Translations under genes and position numbers: made by a program
Origin: SIAQ01 sp964484265
GTDB lineage: Bacteria; Planctomycetota; Planctomycetia; Gemmatales; Gemmataceae
Reading direction: 5' to 3'
NCBI GenBank assembly: GCA_964484265.1
Contig: CAZAFH010000016.1
Coordinates: 1-64,000, forward strand
DNA length: 64,000 nt
Notes under the pieces: model-generated
Databases searched by the model: none
Told to the model about the DNA's origin: nothing
Seen by the model: the letters and a program-made list of their open reading frames with translations, nothing else
Part shown: positions 40,981 to 49,987 of the stretch, piece by piece
Numbering within the stretch: the stretch's first letter is position 1
Layout: each line of letters starts with the position of its first letter

Positions 40981-43285
40981 AGGTCATGGTCCGCGTGGAT
41001 ATGCCTTTGGGAATTTCGAATTTGAGCAAGAGTTCCAGCGTGCCCTTGTCGGCTGAGTTCGCACGCAGGACAGCATGGACGGGCGGAACGAACAGACGAA
41101 TCTGGTCCGTCTTGAACCGATCCTTGGATTCAGCCTCAATTCTGCCGGTGAGCGCGCGAAACCAGAGCGTCTGGTCTCGAGGAGATTGAAACGTCCACTG
41201 CCGGCGCAGGCGGTTATCCTTGCCGACGTCCGTTGGGACGGCTCGGTCTTCAATCTCAATCGTGCCGGTGCGATACAGGAAGGTCGGAATCGATGCATCG
41301 TCGAGTTGATATCCCTTGAATTGGTAGCCCCGATTCTTGGGATAAAGCGGATCGGGATTGACCGGCGCCTCCTTGGTCATCATCGGGCGCAACGGCCAGG
41401 GCGATCGCTCGTCCGCGAGCTCGAAGAACGACAGATCCTGCGGCAGCGCGAGGAACTTGCCTGCCGGGTGAAAGGCGCCGGACCCCTGGCCGCCGCGATT
41501 CACCTGGATGAAATCGCCGCGCCAGAGGGCGGACAGGGCGCCGGTTTCCGCATTGAAGGCGTAGCTCAGTTTCTCCGGAAAGCCGACCGCGATGCCACGA
41601 TAACCGGCCACGCTGCTACGGCCGCGGTAGGTGTGAGCGGCGTCGGTCACGACGAGTTTGGTTGCGAGATTCTGAATGCCCGCTGGATCGGCGGCAGAGG
41701 TTCCCAGGGAGAGGTAATACCAGATCGCCTCGATTTGCCGATCCGTTTGCCCATTCAGGACGGTCTTCAGCAGCGCTCGACCGTCGGGCCAGGAGGTGGG
41801 CATGATGGTGCGCGGGCGAAAGGCGTTGGGATCGCGCAGGTAGTGATAAAACCAGCTTGGCTGCAACCGCTGGTAGGAGATCATCAGGTCGATCCCTTTG
41901 AAGTTGCTTGATTTGCCATTGAAGGTATGGCAGGCGATGCAGTTCAGCGCCTTGTTGCCAAGCAATTCTCGCCCGGCGGCGCGCAGTTCTTTTTCGCGTT
42001 CGCGTTCTTTGGCATTGGGGCTCTCGCCTCTTGGCATGTACAACTCGACTTTTGCCACCGAATCGAGACTTGCAAACAGCTTTGGCAGATGCTCCAGGTT
42101 GGGCTCGCCGAACTGCGGCATGCGCGTTGACATGTAGGGGCGCACGCTCTCGCCATCGAAGAGCATCTTTTTCAATGCAACGGGACGCAACTTGGCGCCG
42201 ACCAGCGTGAGTGGCGGCGGAATGCGAGCCTCTTCGCCGAGATTGATTTCGGTCGTCTTGAAATGGGGATTGAGTTCTGCCGAGACGCCGCCGTAATCCT
42301 CCCGCGCATGACAGGCGATGCAGTTGAAGGCGGTCAATGTTGTCGCCAGCTGAGTCCTGGCGGGGATTGGAATCGCCTTCTCGGCAAGCGCGGCGCGGAT
42401 TGCTTTGACCTGGACGTCGCTCAGATCGTGTCGCGGGGCTTTGCCCGGCTTCGCGGACAGGCAGCCGCCGGTCAAATTCGAGAGGCTCAATACAGAAACC
42501 GGCGCCGCGGCGGGAATATCGCCGACTTTGTGACAGGCAGCGCAGTTGAGGCGATGAAAATGCTGCTTGCCAAGCGCAACCAGATTCGCCTGTGGTTCCA
42601 ACGGCTTGACTGGCGCGTCAACTCGGCCCAGCAAGTAACTGGCCAGGTTGCGGGCTTCGACCTGAGTCAACTTCATGTCCGGCATCCGGCCCGAGGGTCG
42701 TACCCGTAGGGGATCTTGAAGAAACTCCGCCAGCGATGCCAGGCTGTATTTCGCCGATACGTGTGCGAGCCCAATCACTCCAGTCTGCGTCGCTTCCTTG
42801 CCCTTTTCATCGCGAGGCGAATGACAGGCGACACACCCGATCGTGTGGTAAAGCGCCTTTCCCGCATCGGCATCTTGAGCCTTTGTCACGTTGCTTTGAA
42901 ATTTTCGCGGAGATTGCGCGATCAGGAAATGGGTAATCGCTTCCGCGATCTTTTCACGCTGTTCTGCAGGTTCCGCGTGCAGAAGATCGGGCATGGTCGT
43001 GCCCGGGTGCGCAGACGATGGCGACAGAACAAACCTTCGCAGATACTCCGGCGCCAAACGCGAGCCGACATCGGCCAGGTTCGGCGCCGCCTTCTCGAGC
43101 GGTTGGATGTCTTTGAGGCCGTGACACGCGGCGCAGCGCATTTCGCCCAGAAGCAGCCGTCCCACTTCGGGTTCCTTGAGGGGATGTTTGTTCGCCAGTC
43201 CGGGCAGCCGTGGCGAGGCGGCGCCTGTCGCAGTGTACAGCGCCGCAATCAGTAGGGCCAATAGCCAAGCACGCAGCATTCTCAC
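40964..43285 (-). CDS. Secreted five-haem cytochrome c protein
   Basis: A 773-residue exported protein with signal peptide (1-22) and five haem c motifs: CAACH at 51-55, CVACH at 151-155, CAACH at 248-252, CIACH at 322-326 and CIACH at 448-452. The final 300 residues form a beta-rich domain without haem. It should carry electrons in the periplasm for its partner, the propeller protein encoded by the next gene with a 17-bp overlap. GTG at 43285 is preceded by GAGGG; an ATG two codons downstream is possible. Confidence 0.88.
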   Translation of the reverse strand: MRMLRAWLLALLIAALYTATGAASPRLPGLANKHPLKEPEVGRLLLGEMRCAACHGLKDIQPLEKAAPNLADVGSRLAPEYLRRFVLSPSSAHPGTTMPDLLHAEPAEQREKIAEAITHFLIAQSPRKFQSNVTKAQDADAGKALYHTIGCVACHSPRDEKGKEATQTGVIGLAHVSAKYSLASLAEFLQDPLRVRPSGRMPDMKLTQVEARNLASYLLGRVDAPVKPLEPQANLVALGKQHFHRLNCAACHKVGDIPAAAPVSVLSLSNLTGGCLSAKPGKAPRHDLSDVQVKAIRAALAEKAIPIPARTQLATTLTAFNCIACHAREDYGGVSAELNPHFKTTEINLGEEARIPPPLTLVGAKLRPVALKKMLFDGESVRPYMSTRMPQFGEPNLEHLPKLFASLDSVAKVELYMPRGESPNAKEREREKELRAAGRELLGNKALNCIACHTFNGKSSNFKGIDLMISYQRLQPSWFYHYLRDPNAFRPRTIMPTSWPDGRALLKTVLNGQTDRQIEAIWYYLSLGTSAADPAGIQNLATKLVVTDAAHTYRGRSSVAGYRGIAVGFPEKLSYAFNAETGALSALWRGDFIQVNRGGQGSGAFHPAGKFLALPQDLSFFELADERSPWPLRPMMTKEAPVNPDPLYPKNRGYQFKGYQLDDASIPTFLYRTGTIEIEDRAVPTDVGKDNRLRRQWTFQSPRDQTLWFRALTGRIEAESKDRFKTDQIRLFVPPVHAVLRANSADKGTLELLLKFEIPKGISTRTMTYELLK

Positions 43286-43552
43286 ACAAAACCCTCGCGA
43301 ATGGATCGGATCGAAGACCCGGTTCTTGACGCAGTCAGGTCACAATCAACCGCAACGCAGGCCCGACGCCTGACATTCGTCCATTTAGAGAACAGGGGAC
43401 GACATCAGCATGCAAGATTGTCGCCGGGGCGGCGATCTCCCGACCCGTTTGATTACACGCGGATAGGTGAAGGTCGGGATTGCTTCCTCGATTCGCTCCA
43501 GATGAATCTTATGGAACCAGTCGTCGCCAAAGTCGAACCAGTAGCCGAAAGC
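43286..43552. other. Gene-free gap
   Basis: I see no convincing gene. Open frames here lack ribosome sites and have no recognisable domains. The stretch includes no clear repeat. Confidence 0.4.
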
Positions 43553-43865
43553 CTATTTTCGCTTCGGCAGATCGAGGTCGTCTAGCGTCGTATTGCGAGC
43601 GTCTCCCTGGTGGGGTTTCTTCTCATGAGGATCCGCAATGTCACAGTTCGGCCCGTCCGAATCAAACGGTGGTTCGCCCGAATGGAACTTGAAGGCGTGC
43701 GCTTCCCGCCGATCGTACGCTGGAGAATCTTCTTGTGCAAATCCTAAAGGGTTTGGTCGCCGCGCGGTTGCCTCCCGCGTCGTAGTCGTGCTCGTCGTAT
43801 CTGAAGTTGGCCGCGGCCAGCGTGCGGCCATTGCGACAAAGAAAATGGGAATGCTCGTAATACAA
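43553..43865 (-). pseudogene. Possible frameshifted small gene
   Basis: Two minus-strand frames seem to form halves of one former gene. The upstream half begins MYYEHSHFLCRNGRTLAAAN (start 43865) and looks coding for about 40 residues; the downstream half reads HAFKFHSGEPPFDSDGP and ends DLDLPKRK at 43553. A single base change near 43745 would join them. I recognise no family. The evidence is weak and it could be non-coding. Confidence 0.3.
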
Positions 43866-43878
43866 CTGCTCGAACGGA

Positions 43879-44274
43879 TCAGAAGAATGCGGAACAGATC
43901 GTAACTTCGTGCTTCGTAGTGATAGACTTCACGGCCTCCAAAGAGAGTATTGTCGTTTCAACATGTGTTGCAGCTCCGGGACAAAAGTAGGTCTCGGTTT
44001 CATGCACGGTATTTTGGCCGAGACTATTTTTAAAAATTAACTGAATATGAGACTCTCGCGTGGGCACCAGTATTACTTTTCTTGCTTCGCCTGGATCAAG
44101 ATCCCAGACAATGTACGAATTGTCTCCTAATCTTATCTCAATTAATTCAATTCGTGCGCTCGCCGAGTTTTTCAAAATGACATATGACCGAGAATCTAAA
44201 TAATAACTTGCAGACAGCCATACACAAGCAACCAAGAATAAAACAATCGCTATGCCCTTGACTGTGTTTTTCAC
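43879..44274 (-). CDS. Hypothetical membrane-anchored protein, AT-rich gene
   Basis: I do not recognise this 131-residue protein. It has one N-terminal transmembrane helix (about 5-25, GIAIVLFLVACVWLSASYYL) followed by a small beta-rich domain (SARIELIEIRLGDNSYIVWD). The start is GTG at 44274 with GGAGGATC upstream. The gene uses many A/T-ending codons, unlike its neighbours, which suggests recent transfer. The preceding stretch (43553-43865) may hold a broken gene, and a MITE-like element begins 69 bp upstream. Confidence 0.65.
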   Translation of the reverse strand: MKNTVKGIAIVLFLVACVWLSASYYLDSRSYVILKNSASARIELIEIRLGDNSYIVWDLDPGEARKVILVPTRESHIQLIFKNSLGQNTVHETETYFCPGAATHVETTILSLEAVKSITTKHEVTICSAFF

Positions 44275-44342
44275 AACTGATCCTCCATCTGTGCGTGACC
44301 TGGGCTGTACACAGCCCCGGTGAAACGGCAGCGGCGGAGGCT

Positions 44343-44601
44343 GGGCTGATGAAATAGGACACCTGGATTCATCTCAAATTTATTGCGCGATTGCTCCCCT
44401 CTCCCCCACGAATGTGGGGGAGAGGGGCCAGGGGGTGAGGGGCGGATCAGCATCGCTGGCCAAGGACTGAGCCTTCTGCAAAGTTTCCTGACCCCTCACC
44501 CCCTCCCCACATTCGTGGGGGAGAGGGTGCTCTGCGCGCACCGAATATTGACTGGGCACGACGCCATGAATCGACGAATTACCAATAGTTTTCATCAGCC
44601 C
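44343..44601. repeat. MITE-like element with terminal inverted repeats, copy 2
   Basis: Ends GGGCTGATGAAA and TTTTCATCAGCCC are inverted. The interior is a long inverted repeat of the CTCTCCCCCACGAATGTGGG type. Same layout as 31728-31967. Flanking target-site duplication is not evident. Confidence 0.6.
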
Positions 44602-44689
44602 AGGCCACGGTTCCGGTTAGAATGTACCGCGCCGGGTGTTAGATTTGCAACGTGGTTGCGGCAATTTTTTTGAAAAAATGCAGAGCGTG

Positions 44690-44812
44690 GCCAACCCCCC
44701 TCTCCCCCTCGGGAATTTGGCCAACACCCCCCAAAAAATGCGAAAAAAGGCCGAAAAAGTGCGAAAGCGCTTGGCCATTTGCTGTTGGCCAAGCGCCCTG
44801 TTGGCCAGGGGG
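44690..44812. repeat. GCGCTTGGCC hairpin repeat, copy 2 (loop inverted)
   Basis: The same 5' flank as 5611-5730 and a perfect 10-bp hairpin with arms 44767-44776 and 44787-44796. The loop at 44777-44786 is ATTTGCTGTT, the exact reverse complement of the loop in copy 1, while both flanks keep the same direction. It ends 14 bp before the stop of the acyltransferase gene (minus strand, 44827). Confidence 0.85.
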
Positions 44813-44826
44813 AAAGTGCGGACCGG

Positions 44827-45591
44827 TCATGCCGCGGCGCGGGTGCGCTGGGAGACCTCGGCGAGGATAGGGCCGAGCAGTTCGCGTTCGACTTCCTTTG
44901 AGATCCAGCAGCTCATTTTGCCGTCGAAGACGCGGTGGTCGATCATCGCTCGCACGGTGACGCCGCCGGTTTTGTCGAAGATGTCGTAGAAGATGGTCAT
45001 CGTCCACGGAGTGATGAGCGACAGCGCGACACCGCCCATGCCGGCAGTCAGGCTCACGCCCAGTGTGCCCACGACGCGGGCACGCAGGCGTGGCATCCAG
45101 TTCATGACGAGACGCCAGAACATTCGACGCAGAAAGAGCGGCAACTTGGCGAGCCGCATCGCGGTGCGGAACTGCGGGATCTCCTCGAGCGGCGTGTCCT
45201 TGAAATAGCGGAGCTTGGCGTCGATCTCGGAAAGGGACATTTTTTCGGGTGAGTGCAGGCGTGCGATGAACAGGCCGGGTTCGCCGCCGCAATCGCGCTC
45301 GATGATGATGCTGATGACATTTTCGTCGTACTCGAACAGCTGATGCCAGGGCCGTTCGACGAAGACGCGGCGTAATTCGGGTCGCCTTACGGCGACATTG
45401 GCCAGCGCCTTGATGAACATGGCCAACCAGCTTGGGCGTGGAAAGGACGCGTTGCGTGCCGACACGAGCGGCGCGAGCTCCATTCGCCGTTCGCCCGGGA
45501 CGAGCGCGAGCTGTTTGCTCGCATACAGGAAATCACCTATCATACGCCGCGGCAGAGACAGGGGAATAAAGTGGCCTTTGCCCTTGCCCAT
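44827..45591 (-). CDS. Stand-alone CAT-fold acyltransferase (E2-core-like)
   Basis: A 254-residue protein similar to the catalytic core of 2-oxoacid dehydrogenase E2 and chloramphenicol acetyltransferase. The active-site motif DHRVFDGKMSC near the C-terminus carries the conserved His and Asp-Gly. There is no lipoyl domain or E1/E3-binding domain, so it is not a dehydrogenase component and likely transfers acyl groups on its own as a homotrimer. It lies 54 bp downstream of a cytochrome P450 gene on the same strand. The start at 45591 has a strong GGAGGAT site; an upstream start (45624) does not. Confidence 0.75.
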   Translation of the reverse strand: MGKGKGHFIPLSLPRRMIGDFLYASKQLALVPGERRMELAPLVSARNASFPRPSWLAMFIKALANVAVRRPELRRVFVERPWHQLFEYDENVISIIIERDCGGEPGLFIARLHSPEKMSLSEIDAKLRYFKDTPLEEIPQFRTAMRLAKLPLFLRRMFWRLVMNWMPRLRARVVGTLGVSLTAGMGGVALSLITPWTMTIFYDIFDKTGGVTVRAMIDHRVFDGKMSCWISKEVERELLGPILAEVSQRTRAAA

Positions 45592-45645
45592 GGCTAACAT
45601 CCTCCGTGCTTGCTCATTTTTCACCGAACGCGCGAATCGAAACGA

Positions 45646-47106
45646 CTAGGCCGCGATGGCGCGGCGCAAAATCGGCATCGCGCGCGGTTTGAGATCGACC
45701 ATTTCGTTAATGTTTCCACGTATCGGCGACGCCTCGAGCTGGCGGTCCTGGGGTTGCACGATAACGGGAATGCCGTCTTGGGCGCCAAGGGATATTCCAA
45801 GGTGCCGATCGATCTGCGTATTGGGCACGACCGTCAATCGCCAGGCCGGCACGATCATCGTGAGCGCGATGCGGATGACGAACTGGGCCATGGCCGCGCC
45901 GAGGCAGGTGCGCGCGCCAGCGCCAAACGGCATATACTCCGCGGGCGATGGCTTGATCGTCTCCCATCGCTCCGGAGAAAAGCGCTCCGGCTCGGTAAAT
46001 AACTCGGGCATGTGATGCGTGATGTAATGGCTGAAAACGACACGCGCTCCCTTGGGCACCCAGTAGCGACCCATCGGCCCGGGGCACGAGGTGATTCGGC
46101 GGTTGTAGGGAACCGCAGGCAGAATCCGCGTGCTTTCCTTCAGGATGCGATTGAGCACCGGCAAGCGTTCGAGCTTGTCGATGGGTGGCGGCGCTCCTCG
46201 AAACGGGGCCAATTCGTCGAGCAGGGCATGCTGAATGTCGGGATGCTGGGCCAGGAGAAACAGCGTCCACATCAAGGTGTTGCCGGTGGTCTCGTAGGCG
46301 ACCAGGAACAACGTGACCGCGTGCCCGAGCAAGCGATGGTTCGGAATTGGATGGCCATTCTCCATGCGTGCATTTATTAGCTGGCTGAGTGCGTCTCTCT
46401 GCACTCCTCCCGCGGCGCGCTTGCTGGCGATGATGGCCAGGAATTGCTTTTCAAGATTTTCCGCACGACGCAACATTCGTCGAAACGGCGTGAAAGGCAA
46501 ATTGAACGGAAGTCCGCGCACCCACGGCGAGAACGTGTCGAACATCCATTCTTCCATCGAGTGATGAAGAGCCTCGGTCGCTGCCGATTCTTCCAGGCCG
46601 TAGAGCAAGCCTCGCACGACTCCCCAGACCATCATGTGCATGTCGCGCTGCAGGTTGCGGACCTGCCCCGGCCTCCACTCGCCAGTCGTGCGATCGACGA
46701 GACCAACCAGCGTTTCGTAATAATGCGGAAGGGCGGTGCGCTGGAACGGCGGCAGCAAATGGTGCCGCATGTTGTGGTGATCGCTGCCGTTGAGGCGAAA
46801 CAAGCTATGTCGCAGTCGGCTCTGGGCGGAGCCATCCGGACCAGGCAGAACGAATGGCCGCGAGTGGAATCGATCCGTTTCCGCATGAATGATGCGGTTG
46901 TATTCGGGCCCGAAGGCGAAGAGCGTCAGATCGCCGGTGTGTTCGTGTCGGATCAGGTTGCCGTAGCGTGCTCGCTGCTTGGTCATGTACTTGATCGGAT
47001 CGCGGTCGAACTGCGTCTGCTTGGCGACGACGCCAAAGATATTGCCCGCTGGGGGACCTGGAATTTTCCAGGTTGGTTCGAATTTTGAATCTGCGCGAAC
47101 ACTCAT
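45646..47106 (-). CDS. Cytochrome P450
   Basis: A 486-residue P450 with the three class hallmarks: the I-helix oxygen-activation segment LVAYETTGNTL (Thr present, Glu in place of the usual Asp/Glu position pattern), the K-helix ExxR as KESTR, and the haem-binding loop FGAGARTCLGAAMA with its axial Cys. The N-terminus has no membrane anchor or signal, so it is soluble and cytoplasmic. Substrate and redox partner are unknown; the ferredoxins at 20033 and 28395 are possible electron donors. It heads a pair with the acyltransferase gene. The start at 47106 follows GAGGGG. Confidence 0.92.
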   Translation of the reverse strand: MSVRADSKFEPTWKIPGPPAGNIFGVVAKQTQFDRDPIKYMTKQRARYGNLIRHEHTGDLTLFAFGPEYNRIIHAETDRFHSRPFVLPGPDGSAQSRLRHSLFRLNGSDHHNMRHHLLPPFQRTALPHYYETLVGLVDRTTGEWRPGQVRNLQRDMHMMVWGVVRGLLYGLEESAATEALHHSMEEWMFDTFSPWVRGLPFNLPFTPFRRMLRRAENLEKQFLAIIASKRAAGGVQRDALSQLINARMENGHPIPNHRLLGHAVTLFLVAYETTGNTLMWTLFLLAQHPDIQHALLDELAPFRGAPPPIDKLERLPVLNRILKESTRILPAVPYNRRITSCPGPMGRYWVPKGARVVFSHYITHHMPELFTEPERFSPERWETIKPSPAEYMPFGAGARTCLGAAMAQFVIRIALTMIVPAWRLTVVPNTQIDRHLGISLGAQDGIPVIVQPQDRQLEASPIRGNINEMVDLKPRAMPILRRAIAA

Positions 47107-47185
47107 CGGGCCACCCCTCACGGTTTGTTCCTTGTTCCTTTCATCGGCATTACAACCGGAGTAATTGAGACAAACCATTCGTTTT

Positions 47186-47209
47186 GCCGCTCGCCTTTGG
47201 CGAGCGCGG
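47186..47209. repeat. GCTCGCC palindrome, single unit
   Basis: GCCGCTCGCCTTTGGCGAGC plus GCGG, itself a small palindrome (GCTCGCC/GGCGAGC). Other members form pairs at 1383-1449 and 61664-61755. It sits in the divergent region between the P450 and ABC transporter genes. Confidence 0.55.
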
Positions 47210-47273
47210 AAGCTGATAGAATGAAGGTCGTGGTGCTCCTTGTTCTCGCTACCCGATTCTGGAATACTCCCGC

Positions 47274-48050
47274 ATGACTCTTGCCATTGAAACGTCGCAG
47301 CTTTCCCGCAGCTTTGGCGATTTTCGTGCCGTCGATGGCATTGATCTCCGCGTCGAGCGCGGCACGTTCTACGGCTTTCTCGGGCCGAACGGCGCGGGCA
47401 AATCGACGACCATAAAAATGCTCACCGGGTTGCTTGCACCCTCCAGCGGCGAGATGCGCGTGCTCGGCTTCAACATGGCCGACCGGGGCGAATCGATCGA
47501 GGCGAAGAAGCGCGTCGGCGTGATCCCTGAAGATCTCGCGCTGTTCGACAACCTCACCGCGCGCGAATATCTCACGTTCGTGGGCCGCATGTACCTGGTG
47601 CCTCGCGAAACGATTCGCACGCGCATCGATGAGTTGCTGCATCTCTTGGGCTTGGAAGCGGACGAGGAGAAGCTGGCGATGGAATATTCGCACGGCATGA
47701 AGAAGAAGCTCGCGCTGGCGGCGGCGCTGCTGTCCAACCCCGACTTATTGTTTTTGGATGAGCCGTTCGAGGGCGTCGATGCCGTCACCTCGCGGATCAT
47801 ACGCGATCTCTTGGCGGGATTTGTCGCCCGCGGTTCGACGGTGTTCCTCACGTCGCACGTGCTCGAAATCGTCGAGCGGCTGTGCACGCACGTCGGCATT
47901 ATCGTCAAGGGCAAGCTCGTCGAGCAATCGTCGCTGGAAGAGCTTCGCCAGGGCAGCACGCTCGAGACGCGCTTTCTCGAAAAGGCCGGCGCTGGCGCCG
48001 AGGGCGAGGGATCGCACAAGCTGCAATGGCTCGAAGGAGAGACGCGATGA
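47274..48050 (+). CDS. ABC transporter ATP-binding protein
   Basis: A 258-residue nucleotide-binding subunit of an ABC-2-type exporter. Walker A is GPNGAGKST, the signature is EYSHGMKKK (a degenerate LSGGQ as usual in this subgroup), Walker B is LLFLDEP and the H-loop is TSHVLE. It powers the membrane protein encoded immediately downstream (start codon overlaps this stop by four bases, ATGA). Likely drives export of a lipid, polysaccharide or drug. Confidence 0.92.
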   Translation: MTLAIETSQLSRSFGDFRAVDGIDLRVERGTFYGFLGPNGAGKSTTIKMLTGLLAPSSGEMRVLGFNMADRGESIEAKKRVGVIPEDLALFDNLTAREYLTFVGRMYLVPRETIRTRIDELLHLLGLEADEEKLAMEYSHGMKKKLALAAALLSNPDLLFLDEPFEGVDAVTSRIIRDLLAGFVARGSTVFLTSHVLEIVERLCTHVGIIVKGKLVEQSSLEELRQGSTLETRFLEKAGAGAEGEGSHKLQWLEGETR

Positions 48051-49903
48051 ATGTCGAACACCTGCGTGCGTTTGTCTGGCTGCGCTGGCGGCTGTTCGTC
48101 AATCAGGTCACGCGCGGCGGGACCGTGAATCTCATCATCATGGCGATTCTCGGCATTCTCGCGATTCCGAGTGCCGTGATTCTCTTCGCGGGCGCTTTTG
48201 CAATCGGTTACTACGTCGTGCCCGAAGCGCCGCCGGATGCCGCGCCGACGATTCACTTGCTGATGTGGGATGGCTTCGCGCTGGCGTTTCTCTTCATGTG
48301 GTCGATTGGCATGCTGCAAGAGTTGCAGCGATCCGAGGGGATTTCGCTGAGTAAGTTCCTGCACCTGCCGGTATCGGTGGCGGGCGTGTTTTTTTTGAAT
48401 TACCTCAGTTCGCTGGCAAGTCTGAGCCTGGCCCTCTTCGTGCCAGTGATGACCGGCCTGGTGCTAGGGATGGCATTCGCGATGGGCCCGATGCTGCTGT
48501 TTGCTTTGTTGCCGATCGCTGCGTTTTTGTTCGTGGTGACGGCATTGACGTATCACTTTCAGGGATGGCTTGCGTCGATGATGACAAACCCGCGGCGTCG
48601 GCGGACGGTGATCGTGTTCGCGACGCTGTTTTTCGTGGTCATCGCCAATGCGCCGAATGCGATCAACATCCTGCAACCATGGCGCGGAGCCATCGATGAG
48701 TTCAGCAGCCAACTTGCCAAGGATCAGAAGGAACTGGACGCCAAGCTGGCGGCGGGAAAACTCACCGCCGTGCAACACCAGGCAGAGATGCAAGAACTTC
48801 TGCGCAAGCACGCATCCGACGCAAAGAACCGGGGCACGCAGCTCTGGTCGCAGGTCGCGGAATACGCCTGGCCGGCTAACGTCGCGATTCCGATCGGGTG
48901 GATGGCGCTCGGCGCCGCGTGGTGCCGAGAGGGGACGCCGCTGCCAGCGCTGTTGTCCGCGCTCGCGCTGACCTGTGTCGGTTCGGCGAGCCTGTGGCGG
49001 TCCTATCGCATGACGCTGCGGATGTACCTCGGCGAATTCACTGCCGGCGACGCGGCACCTACTCCTGCGGCGACACCTCGCGCGGAACCGCTGGATCCGC
49101 GTGCAAAGACCACGTTTCTCGAAACGCAAGTTCCGCTGCTTTCAGAGCATGCCGCGGTCGTCGCCCTGGCGACTCTACGTTCCATATTACGGGCGCCGGA
49201 AACCAAGATGCTGTTGCTGTCGCCGATCATCATGATGCTGATCTTCGGCACCATGATGTATCGCGGCACGGCGGAAATTCCGCTGGAGGCTCGGCCATTA
49301 ATATTCGTGGGCGCCATTGGTATCGGGTTTCTCACGACCTGGCAGCTCGTTGCGAACCAGTTCGCCCTCGATCGCGCCGGTTTTCGCGCCTACGTGCTGT
49401 GTCCCGCTCCTCGACGAGAAATTTTGCTGGGCAAAAATCTCGCCGTCGCGCCGATCATCATCGCTCTCGCGCTGCCGATGGTCCTGATCTTGGCAATCGC
49501 GCTGCCGATGCGCATCGACCATCTCGCGGCCGTGCCGTTCCAGTTCGCCGCGATGTTCGCGATCTTCGCCATGGCGGCAAACATCTGCTCCATCGTCGCG
49601 CCAATCCCGCTTGCACCGGGCACGATGAAACCTGCCAACACGCGATTTCTCTCCGGAATCATCCAGTTCGGCATGTTCGCCGCGCATACCGCCCTGCAGA
49701 TGGTCGTGCTTGTGCCGATCGGCGTCGAGGCGGTGCTCGCCCATTTTGCGTCGCTGGAAGGCTGGCCGATCGCCCTGCCGTTGACGATTCTCGAATGCGG
49801 TGTCATTGCGGTCATCTATCGATGGACGCTCGGCTGGCAGGGCGATTGGCTGATGACGCGCGAGCAGCGAATCCTCGAGGAAGTTACTGCGAAGACGCAG
49901 TGA
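48047..49903 (+). CDS. ABC-2 type transporter permease, large
   Basis: A 618-residue membrane protein with about 12-14 transmembrane segments in two blocks, separated by a soluble stretch (about 215-290 and 350-395). It resembles two fused ABC-2 permease halves, so one polypeptide may form the whole channel. The 4-bp overlap with the ATPase gene signals a fixed subunit ratio. RBS GGAGAGACG precedes the ATG. Confidence 0.85.
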   Translation: MNVEHLRAFVWLRWRLFVNQVTRGGTVNLIIMAILGILAIPSAVILFAGAFAIGYYVVPEAPPDAAPTIHLLMWDGFALAFLFMWSIGMLQELQRSEGISLSKFLHLPVSVAGVFFLNYLSSLASLSLALFVPVMTGLVLGMAFAMGPMLLFALLPIAAFLFVVTALTYHFQGWLASMMTNPRRRRTVIVFATLFFVVIANAPNAINILQPWRGAIDEFSSQLAKDQKELDAKLAAGKLTAVQHQAEMQELLRKHASDAKNRGTQLWSQVAEYAWPANVAIPIGWMALGAAWCREGTPLPALLSALALTCVGSASLWRSYRMTLRMYLGEFTAGDAAPTPAATPRAEPLDPRAKTTFLETQVPLLSEHAAVVALATLRSILRAPETKMLLLSPIIMMLIFGTMMYRGTAEIPLEARPLIFVGAIGIGFLTTWQLVANQFALDRAGFRAYVLCPAPRREILLGKNLAVAPIIIALALPMVLILAIALPMRIDHLAAVPFQFAAMFAIFAMAANICSIVAPIPLAPGTMKPANTRFLSGIIQFGMFAAHTALQMVVLVPIGVEAVLAHFASLEGWPIALPLTILECGVIAVIYRWTLGWQGDWLMTREQRILEEVTAKTQ

Positions 49904-49987
49904 ATCGCGCGCGGACAATAATGTCTGTGCCACCATGCCTGAATCCATGCCGTTGCTCTTCTGCGGAACAAACGAAGGACCTCGCCG

